Positions 8,830 to 18,461 are shown, numbered from the stretch's first letter. The stretch is 64,000 nucleotides of DNA from Levilactobacillus brevis ATCC 14869 = DSM 20054 (GCF_001433855.1 NZ_AZCP01000002.1:1-64000); one strand, 5' to 3'. Numbers and translations are program-made. Notes: a model not told the origin generated them from the sequence alone.

Positions 8830-8856
8830 TTAGCATTCTATTGACGAGAGTGCTAG
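8830..8856. promoter_or_regulatory. CIRCE-like HrcA operator
   Basis: TTAGCATTC (8830-8838), nine bases, then GAGTGCTAG (8848-8856). The consensus CIRCE is TTAGCACTC-N9-GAGTGCTAA, so two of 18 positions differ and the spacing is exact. It lies between the 66-aa gene and clpE, about 60 bases upstream of the clpE -35 box. Confidence 0.7.
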
Positions 8857-8915
8857 AATGAAGGCGTTCGCTGGAAATGCCCCAGTTGACGGCGTTTTTC
8901 GTGCAAGCTAAATAC

Positions 8916-8943
8916 TTGCACCCAGAAATCAACGCGGTATAAT
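8916..8943 (+). promoter_or_regulatory. clpE promoter
   Basis: TTGCAC (8916-8921), 16 bases, TATAAT (8938-8943). The predicted transcription start falls at the upstream edge of the CtsR box. Confidence 0.8.
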
Positions 8944-8952
8944 GTGGTCAAT

Positions 8953-8969
8953 GGTCAAGAAAGGTCAAG
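8953..8969 (+). promoter_or_regulatory. CtsR operator of clpE
   Basis: Direct repeat GGTCAAG-AAA-GGTCAAG, matching the CtsR heptad pattern GGTCAAN-NAN-GGTCAAN. A third partial heptad, GGTCAAT, starts at 8946. It sits over the transcription start, the usual place for repression of clp genes. Confidence 0.85.
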
Positions 8970-9034
8970 CCTTTCATCGACAGACCTGCGTGGGGTAACC
9001 CACGATAATTCCAGGCATGAAAGGAGACGACAAA

Positions 9035-11272
9035 ATGCTATGTCAAAATTGCCACCGCAATGAAGCAACCATTCACCTTTACATGAGCGTGAACGGACAG
9101 CGGCAACAAGTTGACCTATGCCAAAATTGTTATCAATTGCTAAAACAGCAGCAAAACAACTCTGGAAATGGAGGTGGCCGTATGGCACAAGATCCATTTG
9201 GTTTCGGTAACTTAGATGATATCTTCCGCGCAATGCAAAACGGAAGCCACGATCAAGCTGACTACCGACAACCTAATGCACAACCAGGCCAGCCAACCCA
9301 ACCAACGGGTAACCAAGGTGGTAATGGCAACGGCCTGCTTAGTCAATACGGGTTGAACCTAACCCAGTTGGCTAAAGACGGTAAAATTGATCCGGTTATC
9401 GGCCGGGACAAGGAAACAGCACAAGTCATTGAAATTTTGAACCGACGCACCAAGAACAATCCGGTTTTGATCGGTGAAGCCGGGGTTGGTAAAACGGCGG
9501 TCGTCGAAGGCTTAGCAGAACGGATCGTTGAAGGTAACGTTCCCGAAAAGCTAACCAACAAGCAAATTATTCGGCTAGATGTCGTATCCTTGGTTCAAGG
9601 AACCGGGATTCGGGGTCAGTTCGAGCAACGCATGCAACAATTAATGAAAGAAGTCCAGTCCAATCCGGATATCATCCTCTTTATTGATGAAATTCATGAG
9701 ATTATGGGTGCTGGTAACGCTGAAGGCGGCATGGACGCCGGTAACGTTTTGAAGCCAGCGCTGGCTCGTGGCGACTTCCAATTAATTGGGGCAACGACTT
9801 TAAATGAATACAGAGATATTGAAAAGGATCAAGCCCTTGCTCGGCGATTCCAACCGGTAACGGTGGATGAACCTAGTGCCGATGAAGCCATCAAGATTTT
9901 ACAAGGCATTCAAAAGAAGTACGAAGATTACCATCACGTTCATTACACTGATGACGCCATTGAGGCTGCCGTTCGGTTATCTGATCGGTATATCCAGGAT
10001 CGTTATCTTCCTGATAAGGCCATTGATCTCTTGGATGAAGCCGGTTCTCGTAAGAACTTAACCATTAACGTGGCCGATCCCAAAGCGATTGATGAAAAGA
10101 TTCAAGCCGCTGAACAGCAAAAGCAAGCCGCTTTGAAGCAGGAAGACTACGAGAAGGCCGCTTACTACCGCGACCAAGTCTCCAAGTTGGAAAAGTCCAA
10201 AGAATCCGCTGCTAATGCTGACCAGAACCAATCAGCTGAAGTCACTGTCAAAGACATGCAAGACATTGTTGAAGAAAAGACAGCGATCCCAGTTGGTGAG
10301 TTGCAGGCCAAGGAACAACATCAGCTGAAGAGTTTAGCAAGTGACCTCGAAAAACACGTCATTGGCCAAAACGAAGCTGTTGATAAGGTTGCTCGGGCAA
10401 TCCGGCGAAATCGAATTGGTTTAAATGGTACTGGACGTCCGATCGGGTCTTTCCTATTTGTCGGCCCAACCGGTGTTGGTAAGACCGAGTTAGCTAAGCA
10501 GTTAGCCAATGAGCTCTTTGGCTCTCAAGAAGCCATGATTCGGTTTGACATGTCCGAATATATGGAACCACATTCAATTTCTAAATTGATTGGTTCACCG
10601 CCTGGCTACGTTGGGTATGAAGAAGCCGGTCAATTGACTGAACAAGTTCGTCGGCATCCGTATACGTTAGTCCTTCTCGATGAAATCGAAAAGGCGCATC
10701 CAGACGTGATGAACATGTTCTTGCAAATCCTAGATGATGGTCGTCTAACCGACTCACAAGGTCGAACCGTATCCTTCAAAGATACACTAATCATTATGAC
10801 CAGTAATGCCGGTACCGGTGACGCTGAAGCTAATGTTGGCTTCGGGGCTGCCGCTGAGGGAACCACCCACTCCGTCTTGGGTAACTTGACCAATTACTTT
10901 AAGCCAGAATTCTTAAACCGTTTCGACGATATCATCGAATTCAACGCTTTGAGTAAGGAAAACCTCATGCATATTGTTGATTTAATGATTGACGATGTGA
11001 ATACCATGTTGGCAGGACAAGGTCTGCATATCCACGTCACAGAACCTGTTGAAGATCAATTGGTTACTAAGGGCTATAATCCAGCAATGGGTGCTCGACC
11101 ACTTCGACGTGTCATTCAAGAGGAAATCGAAGATCGTATTGCCGACTTCTACTTGGATCATGCCGATGTCAAGAACCTCGTCGCTAAGATTGAAGATGGC
11201 AAGATTGTTTTAGCTGCTGATACGGCAACTAATAAATCAACTTCTGAAAAATCAGATTCTTCTCAAGCGTAA
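9035..11272 (+). CDS. clpE: ATP-dependent Clp protease ATP-binding subunit ClpE
   Basis: Hsp100 unfoldase partner of ClpP. The start at 9035 follows AAAGGAG with proper spacing; the protein then opens [14 protein letters not shown]. The N-terminal zinc finger CQNC (4-7) and CQNC (about 30-33) defines ClpE. Next come a Gln/Gly-rich linker to about residue 105, AAA domain 1 with Walker [10 protein letters not shown] and Walker [13 protein letters not shown], a coiled UVR-like middle region (about 350-400), and AAA domain 2 with GPTGVGKTE and [13 protein letters not shown]. Length 745 is normal for ClpE. Expression should be induced by heat through CtsR and perhaps HrcA. Confidence 0.96.
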   Translation: MLCQNCHRNEATIHLYMSVNGQRQQVDLCQNCYQLLKQQQNNSGNGGGRMAQDPFGFGNLDDIFRAMQNGSHDQADYRQPNAQPGQPTQPTGNQGGNGNGLLSQYGLNLTQLAKDGKIDPVIGRDKETAQVIEILNRRTKNNPVLIGEAGVGKTAVVEGLAERIVEGNVPEKLTNKQIIRLDVVSLVQGTGIRGQFEQRMQQLMKEVQSNPDIILFIDEIHEIMGAGNAEGGMDAGNVLKPALARGDFQLIGATTLNEYRDIEKDQALARRFQPVTVDEPSADEAIKILQGIQKKYEDYHHVHYTDDAIEAAVRLSDRYIQDRYLPDKAIDLLDEAGSRKNLTINVADPKAIDEKIQAAEQQKQAALKQEDYEKAAYYRDQVSKLEKSKESAANADQNQSAEVTVKDMQDIVEEKTAIPVGELQAKEQHQLKSLASDLEKHVIGQNEAVDKVARAIRRNRIGLNGTGRPIGSFLFVGPTGVGKTELAKQLANELFGSQEAMIRFDMSEYMEPHSISKLIGSPPGYVGYEEAGQLTEQVRRHPYTLVLLDEIEKAHPDVMNMFLQILDDGRLTDSQGRTVSFKDTLIIMTSNAGTGDAEANVGFGAAAEGTTHSVLGNLTNYFKPEFLNRFDDIIEFNALSKENLMHIVDLMIDDVNTMLAGQGLHIHVTEPVEDQLVTKGYNPAMGARPLRRVIQEEIEDRIADFYLDHADVKNLVAKIEDGKIVLAADTATNKSTSEKSDSSQA

Positions 11273-11282
11273 TTAAATTGAT

Positions 11283-11318
11283 AAAAACACGATGATCGTC
11301 ACTGATCATCGTGTTTTT
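11283..11318 (+). terminator. clpE terminator
   Basis: Perfect 15-base stem AAAAACACGATGATC (11283-11297) with GATCATCGTGTTTTT (11304-11318) and a six-base loop. Confidence 0.92.
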
Positions 11319-11416
11319 GTGTCTTGTCGCTATCGCCTGACTTAAAAAGAGTCTGCCGCTGATTCTTAGAATGCGGTATACTAGGTTTTAAAGGAAACTT
11401 CAGGAGGTGACACGGA

Positions 11417-12508
11417 ATGGCTTTTTTTGACTGGTTACGACGCATGATTGAACCCACACGGCAGACTCGCCCGCAACACAATCGTCGGCGAGCAACGCCC
11501 CCTACAAAACCAGCATCACCAGCCCCCATTCCTGCCCCATCGGATCCATCCCCTGAGCCATCGGTCCGTCTGATAGCTCAACCAACACCCACTAAACAGA
11601 TCGATACTAGTCAGCTACCAACCGCGACTTTAGTTGTCCGGCTAGTGGACGAACGTGATCGGCCCTTGCAACCGGCACTGGTTCTGACGGGACCACTACA
11701 CGGTCCCGTCCACTTACGCTTTCCTGAAATTCCAGGATATGCACTTCAAGACATTCACGGATTTACTCAGGAATATTTAAGTCGCTACAGTCTGACTTCT
11801 TTAGTCTACGTTCGTCAATGGGGCCAACCCATTATTGCTTATTTGGTTGACTACGATACTAACCGCTTATTGACGTTGCCACAAATTCACCGTGGCCGAT
11901 TGGGTCAGGCCTTCAACCTCACACCACCAGCCATGGCCAATTACCACATTTTTCAAGCGCAGGGCAGCCAACGAGGGGCTTTTTCTGACCAAACTGGTCA
12001 GATTGTTTATTATTATCGCCGAAATTCCTGGCAGACCGTTCAACGCGTCAACCAATATGTCCTTTTAGATACCGACCATGCCGTTTTTGATGAACCCAAC
12101 GGCCGCAAATACGGGTACCAATTTCCAGCCCACTCGCTTTGGCGCCTCTTCATCGTTATTACCCTCACTAATGGTGATGTTTGGTACAATTTGGGTGGAG
12201 AACAGTGGTTAATCGCGCAAGAGACCACACGTCGTGAACATCCACTGGCCAATCTTGCTTTACCACAACCGCCGACTTGGCACCCACAGTCATTTGACCG
12301 CTTAGGTAGCGTCGATTATGTTCCAGGAAAAGCCGTCACTTGCTACCAAGCACCTTATGGTGAAGTAGCTGGGACGCTTGAGCATGGTGCCCCACTAGAC
12401 ATTCGTGGTCGTATCGTGGACGATCAACACCTGGTTTGGTATCAAATCGGGCCGAAAATGTATATTAACGCTCGCTATGTCCGCTTGGTTAAAACTGATA
12501 CACTTTAA
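11417..12508 (+). CDS. MucBP-like and SH3-like domain protein without signal peptide
   Basis: A 363-residue protein of unknown function. Residues 1-70 are basic then Pro/Ala/Ser-rich (a flexible linker). Two MucBP-like repeats follow, about 72-140 (VVRLVDERDRPL ... PGYAL) and 143-210 (AYLVDYDTNRLL ... GAFSDQTGQIVYYY). Two SH3-like beta segments follow at about 215-270 and 302-358. MucBP domains normally sit in secreted LPXTG proteins, but no signal peptide, membrane segment or sorting signal is present. AGGAGG lies upstream and TATACT (11377-11382) is a likely -10. Domain calls are by eye. Confidence 0.75.
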   Translation: MAFFDWLRRMIEPTRQTRPQHNRRRATPPTKPASPAPIPAPSDPSPEPSVRLIAQPTPTKQIDTSQLPTATLVVRLVDERDRPLQPALVLTGPLHGPVHLRFPEIPGYALQDIHGFTQEYLSRYSLTSLVYVRQWGQPIIAYLVDYDTNRLLTLPQIHRGRLGQAFNLTPPAMANYHIFQAQGSQRGAFSDQTGQIVYYYRRNSWQTVQRVNQYVLLDTDHAVFDEPNGRKYGYQFPAHSLWRLFIVITLTNGDVWYNLGGEQWLIAQETTRREHPLANLALPQPPTWHPQSFDRLGSVDYVPGKAVTCYQAPYGEVAGTLEHGAPLDIRGRIVDDQHLVWYQIGPKMYINARYVRLVKTDTL

Positions 12509-12514
12509 ACAGGC

Positions 12515-12551
12515 AAAAGCTCCCACTAGACAGTCTAGTAGGAGCTTTTTT
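12515..12551. terminator. Bidirectional terminator
   Basis: Stem AAAAGCTCC-ACTAGA with TCTAGT-GGAGCTTTT around a three-base loop, one internal mismatch. It separates two convergent genes. Confidence 0.88.
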
Positions 12552-12557
12552 AATGGA

Positions 12558-15164
12558 TTAATCGATTTCAGTCGTTAAAGGTTGGGCACTTCGTCGTTGC
12601 CAACGCTTAGCAATTTCTAAAATAATCGTTGGGATAAACATCGCAGGGATGACAATGAGCCAAGCAATGGCGGGCATTGTCACCAGCCCAAACATTCCTT
12701 GAAGACCCGGAATCGTGGCGATTGCGATTACCACCGCAATCGCAATGAGCATCGCCCCATTTAGTACCGGGTTACGCTTGAGACTCGCTAAGGTGAGCGG
12801 TTGTCGGTCTTTAATCGCATAGATATCGATCATCGAGCCGACTGCCAATACTAGGAAGACCATGGTCATACCCAACGTGGTCTGTCCAGCTGTCAGTCCG
12901 AAACGGCCAATGGCATAGATTCCCAGCGTTAAGATCGTAAAGGTCACTGCTCGTATTGCCAATCGGCCGCCCAGGCCCCGGGCAAACAAACTTTCATCAT
13001 TGGATACTGGTGGTTGGGCCATCGCTTCTTTTTCTCCTGGTTCCCGGCTAATGTAGAAGCCTGGAATACCATCAGCAAGAACGTTAATTAGTAGTAGTTG
13101 TTCTGCAAGCAATGGTGCCCCCCATCCCATCAGGACAGCTCCAACCATTAAGAAAATTTGGGCAAAGTTAACGCCGACCAAGAATTCAACGGCTTTCAAG
13201 ATATTTTGATAAACGGTCCGGCCTTCACGTACCGCCGCGATGATTGTGGCAAAATTATCATCTGTCAACACCATGTCGGCCGCACCTTTGGACACTTCCG
13301 TTCCCGTAATCCCCATGGCAATCCCGACATCTGCGGCTTTCAGAGCGGGAGCATCATTCACCCCATCTCCGGTCATGGCGACCGTTTTCCCTGCTTGTTG
13401 CCAAGCCTGTACAATTCGAATCTTATCAGTCGGTGACACACGGGCATAAACGGCAATATCTTCAATTTGGGCTGCCAATTCAGCATCGGACAACGTTCGA
13501 AGTTCATCACCAGACATCACTAGTTGCCCCGGTGTTAATAGCCCAATTTCCTTCGCAATCGCTGAAGCCGTGACCATGTGATCACCCGTAATCATGACCG
13601 GCTTAATCCCAGCACGTTTAGCCTCTCTAATTGCCGGAATCACTTCTGGCCGCGGTGGATCAATGATTCCCACCAAACCAGCAAATGTGAGATCCTTCGT
13701 CAAATCAGTCCAGTCCTGTGTAGCCGCCGTCGGTAGTACCTTATAGCCCACCGACAATACCCGCAGTGCTTGGCGACCAAATTCATCATGAACGCGTTTA
13801 GCCGCAGCTGCCTGATCACTCGTCCAGCTAATTGGTAATCGATCAAAGGCCCCTTTCACAATCACCAGTTGTTGGCCATCTGCTAATTGATGAATTGTTG
13901 CCATCGTCTTTTTGGTCGAGTCAAACGGATCTTCCGCAACTCGGGGAGCCGTTTTTTCAAACTGTTGTCGACTAAAACCATGGGCATCTAGCCAGCGCAC
14001 AATAGCCAACTCTGTCGGATCACCATGCGTTTCCTCTTGACCATTCACCAGCTGAATCTCAGCGTTTGTCGCCAAACCTAAATACCGCATCAAGTCTTTA
14101 CCAGCCGAATCTAGTTGATCGGCCGGCATTGCTTGCTTGGCAGTTGGCGTCCAATAGTGGGTGATCGTCATTTGATTTTGTGTTAATGTTCCCGTCTTAT
14201 CGGAGGCAATCACATCAACGCCACCAATGGTTTCCACGGCATTTACCCGGCGCATAATTGCGTTGCGTTTTGCCATTCGCTTAACACCGTGTGCTAGACT
14301 AATGGTCACAATAATGGGAAGCGTTTCTGGTACGGCCGCCACGGCTAATGAGATTCCAATCATCAGGCTATCTGCTAAGCCTTGATTTTGCATCCAAATA
14401 CTGAGGCCAAAGATCACGAGCCCTCCCAATACGGCAAAGGTGGTTAACCAACCCGACAGGCGATTGAGCCGGCCTTGTAATGGGGTGGCCCGCTTCTTTG
14501 TCTTGTTCAGCAATCCGGCAATTTGCCCCAATTCCGTTGCCATTCCGGTGGTGGTCACTTGGACGACCGCGGTCCCAGCTGTCACTGCCGTTCCAGAAAA
14601 AACCTGTTGTTCGGTTGCCACGGCCGACTGATCACTCAACTTAGTCTTGGCGACTGGTACACTTTCACCAGTCAAAACGGCTTCATCAATAGCTAAGTTG
14701 GTGCTCTCAAGGACGACACCATCGGCCGGAACCTGGTCACCAGCCTTTAGTAAGACCAAATCACCAGGAACCACTTCTTTAGCCGCCAGTGTTTGGGCCA
14801 CTCCATCTTGGCGGACAGTGGTTGTTGGCAAGCTCATCGATTGTAAGGCAGCTAAAGCTTTCTCTGCTGAGGCTTCCTGATACAACCCAATGATTACGTT
14901 GATCACCAGAATCGCCCCAATAACTACTGGCTTCGTCCAGCCACCCCCCTGAGCAAGCGCCATATAGCTGGCCAAGCCCACGGCAAATAACAAGACCATC
15001 GATGAAACATCACTCAAATGGCGGATAACTTGCCGCCATAAAGCTGGCTTTTTAGCGGCGACTAATTCATTAGCGCCTACCTGTTCTAATTGCTGCTTCG
15101 CTTGTTGTGCTGTTAAACCTGCTTGGTCTGTCAGCACAATCTTCGTCATCTCTTTTCTCTTCAT
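12558..15164 (-). CDS. Cation-translocating P-type ATPase (P2 type)
   Basis: An 868-residue membrane ATPase. The phosphorylation motif DKTGTLTQ, the actuator motif LTGESVPV, the nucleotide-domain KGAFDRL and the hinge MTGDGVNDAPALKAADVGIAMG are all present, with four N-terminal and six C-terminal membrane segments. It resembles PacL/YloB calcium pumps. The M4 ion-site motif reads VPETLP rather than the usual PEGLP, so calcium, magnesium or manganese are all possible. The start at 15164 follows GGAGG; MTKIVL further in is an alternative. It stands alone between a terminator and the 15.3-kb repeat region. Confidence 0.9.
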   Translation of the reverse strand: MKRKEMTKIVLTDQAGLTAQQAKQQLEQVGANELVAAKKPALWRQVIRHLSDVSSMVLLFAVGLASYMALAQGGGWTKPVVIGAILVINVIIGLYQEASAEKALAALQSMSLPTTTVRQDGVAQTLAAKEVVPGDLVLLKAGDQVPADGVVLESTNLAIDEAVLTGESVPVAKTKLSDQSAVATEQQVFSGTAVTAGTAVVQVTTTGMATELGQIAGLLNKTKKRATPLQGRLNRLSGWLTTFAVLGGLVIFGLSIWMQNQGLADSLMIGISLAVAAVPETLPIIVTISLAHGVKRMAKRNAIMRRVNAVETIGGVDVIASDKTGTLTQNQMTITHYWTPTAKQAMPADQLDSAGKDLMRYLGLATNAEIQLVNGQEETHGDPTELAIVRWLDAHGFSRQQFEKTAPRVAEDPFDSTKKTMATIHQLADGQQLVIVKGAFDRLPISWTSDQAAAAKRVHDEFGRQALRVLSVGYKVLPTAATQDWTDLTKDLTFAGLVGIIDPPRPEVIPAIREAKRAGIKPVMITGDHMVTASAIAKEIGLLTPGQLVMSGDELRTLSDAELAAQIEDIAVYARVSPTDKIRIVQAWQQAGKTVAMTGDGVNDAPALKAADVGIAMGITGTEVSKGAADMVLTDDNFATIIAAVREGRTVYQNILKAVEFLVGVNFAQIFLMVGAVLMGWGAPLLAEQLLLINVLADGIPGFYISREPGEKEAMAQPPVSNDESLFARGLGGRLAIRAVTFTILTLGIYAIGRFGLTAGQTTLGMTMVFLVLAVGSMIDIYAIKDRQPLTLASLKRNPVLNGAMLIAIAVVIAIATIPGLQGMFGLVTMPAIAWLIVIPAMFIPTIILEIAKRWQRRSAQPLTTEID

Positions 15165-15320
15165 GATAGCGTCCTCCGTTATCGCGTAAATAAATAATTC
15201 CGTCTATTACTATATTCTTATTATTACGAAAAGTTTTGTATAGACTACGGCCAAAGTGTGAAGATTTTTTGAAAATTAAATATCCCATTTATCATAAACA
15301 GTCCTAACCACTAGTCCCTC

Positions 15321-15447
15321 AAAACGAGAGTGGGATAAAAGGCGGTTAGCTGGCGCCCGTTTTGGCACCCAATATTTGGTAACGCAAAACGAGCCCGAGA
15401 CTTCTGTCCCCGGCTCGTTGTAAGACGATAAAGCTGCCAGCTAATCC
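15321..15447. repeat. Structured intergenic element, probable dispersed lactobacillar repeat
   Basis: TTAGCTGGC (15346-15354) pairs with GCCAGCTAA (15436-15444), and AAAACG (15321-15326) with CGTTTT (15358-15363); the pepD terminator hairpin sits inside. The phrases AACGAGAGTGGGATAAAAGG and GGGACAGAAGTC are of the kind found repeatedly between genes in lactobacilli. The hairpin resembles that at 31780-31827. Copy number elsewhere in the genome cannot be judged here. Confidence 0.5.
15384..15419 (-). terminator. pepD terminator
   Basis: Fourteen-base stem (15388-15401 with 15406-15419, one mismatch, one wobble) and a four-base loop, followed on the minus strand by TTTT. Confidence 0.8.
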
Positions 15448-16881
15448 TTATAAATTTTTATCCATGTTGAACGTTAGCTTAGAGAGGGTTAGCCCTTTTT
15501 CAATCAACTCATTCGTAAATTGCGTTGTCGACTGCCGCATTGCAGCAACAATTTGGTGATTTTGGGTCGTCAAATAGGCGGTCAGCTCATCTCCCGTCAA
15601 CGCCGCAGCATCGGCTAAGGTTTTAGCCACGTGCGTCCGCAGTTGTTGTTTGGTGGCGGTTAAGTAATCAGTGTCTTGTTCGATAAAATGACTGTAATGT
15701 GATTCAACAATCATTGACAACTTCCGGTACATCCAGTAAGCGCTCTGATCATCCAAGCGAACGGGTGTATCACTGTAAGTTGGGTCAGTATCCGTTACAT
15801 TTGCAAAGAATGGGACGTATGGACTGAATGCTGGTACCCCAAAACACAACCAAAAGATTGCCGAACGGTCAGCCGGAACATCATTGCGCAACTGTAAGAC
15901 ATGGGAGTTTTGTGTCCGGTTCATTGAGATTGGTCGGAACTTCAATCGATCTGCTTCAGCACCCTGACCAAAGGGATCATACTTCGTTTCATTGTAGTGT
16001 GAGCTTAAAATATACTCAACGTCTTCGACACTAATCTTATGACTAGTCCGACAGATAAACGGTAAATCACTAGATTGCGGATCTTGTTCGATCTCTGGAT
16101 TCAAATAACGTTGCCCAAACCAAACTCGTGGCGTGTTATAGTGTCGATCCTTTTCGGTATCCGTTCCAAAAATATGCCGGAAGTTCCAGCCAGCTTGGTC
16201 CGGATTCAAGTGATTCTCAGTAACGAAGTCTTGAATCCCATCAGAAAACATAAAGTTATCGGGATCATCAAAACTCACCTGTTGAATAGCAACTTGATTA
16301 GCTGTAATGGCATAGGCATCATCGGGAATTCGTTGGGCAACCCAATGGTGTCCGGTGACAATCTCCATATACCACACTTCATCATGATCGGAGAATAACA
16401 CACCATTGCCTTCTGGCGATCCGTATTGCTTAATCAACTGTCCCAGATAACGGACACCATCACGAGCAGAGTTGATGTATGGCAAGACCATCGTCTGCAA
16501 TGAGTCTTCCGCCAGCCCATTTTGAACTAGTGGATCAATCGCTAAAGCAGCTGGATTGCCATAGACACTCTCGGTCGCGCTCATCGCCACGTTCTTTTCA
16601 TTAAAGCCACTTTCCGCGTAGACCCCTTCTTTATCAACTTCAACGTTAGGAGTTGCTAAATACCGATACCCGTCGCTCGGAATTGGCGCTGTAAATCCAT
16701 TTTGATTAGACACCCACGTCCGCTTAGGCTGATTTTTTTCGGCTGGATGCACGTAAAATCGCTGTGGCGTTAAGGGTAAAAACGTGTCATCATTACGGGC
16801 AATCATCGTTGACCCATCAACTGACGCCTGCTTACCTACTAATACCGACGTACAAGCCGACAGATGCTTGGCTACTTTCAT
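15448..16881 (-). CDS. pepD: Dipeptidase, peptidase family C69
   Basis: A 477-residue cytoplasmic dipeptidase of the C69 (PepD/U34) family, an N-terminal nucleophile hydrolase. Cys10 in SACTSVLVGKQASVDGS is the expected nucleophile, exposed after processing of the leader residues, followed by the family motif TMIARNDD. It would cleave a broad range of dipeptides in peptide catabolism. Length is typical. It is monocistronic, divergent from the NADH oxidase gene and closed by its own terminator. Confidence 0.92.
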   Translation of the reverse strand: MKVAKHLSACTSVLVGKQASVDGSTMIARNDDTFLPLTPQRFYVHPAEKNQPKRTWVSNQNGFTAPIPSDGYRYLATPNVEVDKEGVYAESGFNEKNVAMSATESVYGNPAALAIDPLVQNGLAEDSLQTMVLPYINSARDGVRYLGQLIKQYGSPEGNGVLFSDHDEVWYMEIVTGHHWVAQRIPDDAYAITANQVAIQQVSFDDPDNFMFSDGIQDFVTENHLNPDQAGWNFRHIFGTDTEKDRHYNTPRVWFGQRYLNPEIEQDPQSSDLPFICRTSHKISVEDVEYILSSHYNETKYDPFGQGAEADRLKFRPISMNRTQNSHVLQLRNDVPADRSAIFWLCFGVPAFSPYVPFFANVTDTDPTYSDTPVRLDDQSAYWMYRKLSMIVESHYSHFIEQDTDYLTATKQQLRTHVAKTLADAAALTGDELTAYLTTQNHQIVAAMRQSTTQFTNELIEKGLTLSKLTFNMDKNL

Positions 16882-16979
16882 ACATTGACCACTCCTTATT
16901 ATAAGTACATCCCACAGTGTACCGCTTTTCTTCGGGTAAAACTAGCCGATCCAATTTTAACGGTTCTAGCAAAAATGTG

Positions 16980-17024
16980 ACACTTTTTCAAAAGTGTTGA
17001 CTTTTTCGCTGAATTGTTTAAAAT
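16980..17024 (+). promoter_or_regulatory. nox promoter with adjoining inverted repeat
   Basis: TTGACT (16997-17002), 16 bases, TAAAAT (17019-17024). Directly upstream is a perfect inverted repeat, ACACTTTT-TC-AAAAGTGT (16980-16997), touching the -35 box. It lacks the Rex consensus ends (TTGTGA...TCACAA); the binding protein is unknown. Confidence 0.6.
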
Positions 17025-17108
17025 AAAGTTGTAATCAATTGAAATGTTTTTTATTTGCAGTGCTTTGTGAAAATCATCTCAATAAAATTTGTTTTGGGAG
17101 GCAACATT

Positions 17109-18461
17109 ATGAAAGTCACAGTTGTTGGTTGTACACATGCCGGAACCTTTGCGATTAAACAAATCTTGGCCGAACACCCTGATGCCGAAGTGACCGTCTA
17201 CGAACGTAACGATGTCATTTCATTTCTCTCTTGTGGAATCGCCCTTTACCTGGGGGGAAAAGTCGCTGATCCGCAAGGCCTCTTTTATTCAAGTCCTGAA
17301 GAACTCCAAAAATTAGGCGCTAATGTCCAAATGAATCACAATGTTTTAGCGATCGATCCTGATCAAAAGACAGTGACCGTTGAGGACTTAACCAGTCATG
17401 CACAAACGACTGAGTCATACGATAAACTAGTCATGACGTCTGGTTCTTGGCCAATTGTCCCCAAGATTCCGGGCATCGATAGCGATCGCGTTAAGCTCTG
17501 CAAAAACTGGGCACATGCGCAAGCTCTAATCGAAGATGCTAAGGAAGCCAAGCGGATTACCGTTATTGGTGCCGGCTATATTGGTGCTGAACTAGCAGAA
17601 GCCTACTCCACTACTGGTCATGACGTAACCTTAATTGATGCGATGGACCGGGTTATGCCCAAGTACTTTGATGCTGATTTTACGGATGTCATTGAACAAG
17701 ATTATCGGGATCACGGTGTCCAACTTGCCTTAAGTGAAACGGTTGAAAGCTTTACTGATAGTGCAACTGGGTTGACCATTAAGACTGATAAGAACAGCTA
17801 TGAAACGGATCTCGCTATTTTATGCATTGGCTTTAGACCAAATACCGACCTGCTGAAAGGCAAAGTCGATATGGCACCAAACGGCGCGATTATTACGGAT
17901 GACTACATGCGTTCTTCTAACCCTGATATTTTCGCCGCTGGTGACAGTGCTGCTGTGCACTACAACCCAACCCATCAGAATGCTTACATTCCCTTAGCAA
18001 CTAACGCGGTGCGTCAAGGTATCCTAGTCGGTAAAAACCTAGTTAAGCCGACCGTCAAGTATATGGGAACACAATCATCTTCTGGTTTGGCACTCTATGA
18101 TCGGACGATCGTCTCAACTGGTTTAACGCTAGCAGCTGCAAAACAACAAGGGGTGAACGCTGAACAAGTGATTGTTGAAGATAATTATCGCCCAGAGTTT
18201 ATGCCGTCAACTGAACCCGTTTTGATGTCATTAGTCTTTGACCCCGACACACACCGGATCTTAGGTGGTGCGTTAATGAGTAAATACGATGTTTCACAAT
18301 CGGCCAACACCCTTTCTGTTTGCATCCAAAACGAAAATACAATTGATGACTTAGCGATGGTTGATATGCTCTTCCAGCCTAACTTTGATCGACCATTCAA
18401 CTACCTAAACATCTTAGCGCAAGCTGCTCAGGCAAAGGTTGCCCAATCAGTTAACGCTTAA
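17109..18461 (+). CDS. nox: NADH oxidase, water-forming (CoA-disulfide-reductase family)
   Basis: A 450-residue flavoprotein that oxidises NADH with oxygen, probably to water, regenerating NAD in heterofermentation. The start at 17109 follows GGGAGG; the protein then begins MKVTVVGCTHAGT with the FAD-binding fold. The redox cysteine is Cys42 in SFLSCGIALY. The NAD-binding motif is VIGAGYIGAELAEAY (about 157-171) and the second FAD motif is IFAAGDSAAV. It could instead be a CoA-disulfide or persulfide reductase, but length and the single-cysteine motif fit Nox. Confidence 0.92.
   Translation: MKVTVVGCTHAGTFAIKQILAEHPDAEVTVYERNDVISFLSCGIALYLGGKVADPQGLFYSSPEELQKLGANVQMNHNVLAIDPDQKTVTVEDLTSHAQTTESYDKLVMTSGSWPIVPKIPGIDSDRVKLCKNWAHAQALIEDAKEAKRITVIGAGYIGAELAEAYSTTGHDVTLIDAMDRVMPKYFDADFTDVIEQDYRDHGVQLALSETVESFTDSATGLTIKTDKNSYETDLAILCIGFRPNTDLLKGKVDMAPNGAIITDDYMRSSNPDIFAAGDSAAVHYNPTHQNAYIPLATNAVRQGILVGKNLVKPTVKYMGTQSSSGLALYDRTIVSTGLTLAAAKQQGVNAEQVIVEDNYRPEFMPSTEPVLMSLVFDPDTHRILGGALMSKYDVSQSANTLSVCIQNENTIDDLAMVDMLFQPNFDRPFNYLNILAQAAQAKVAQSVNA

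Noticed and set aside
8841-8859. TTGACG followed by TAGAAT as a clpE promoter
   Set aside because: Spacing is only seven bases; the TTGCAC/TATAAT pair at 8916-8943 is a much better promoter.
16977-16997. Rex-binding site before nox
   Set aside because: The inverted repeat lacks the TTGTGA...TCACAA arms of Rex operators.
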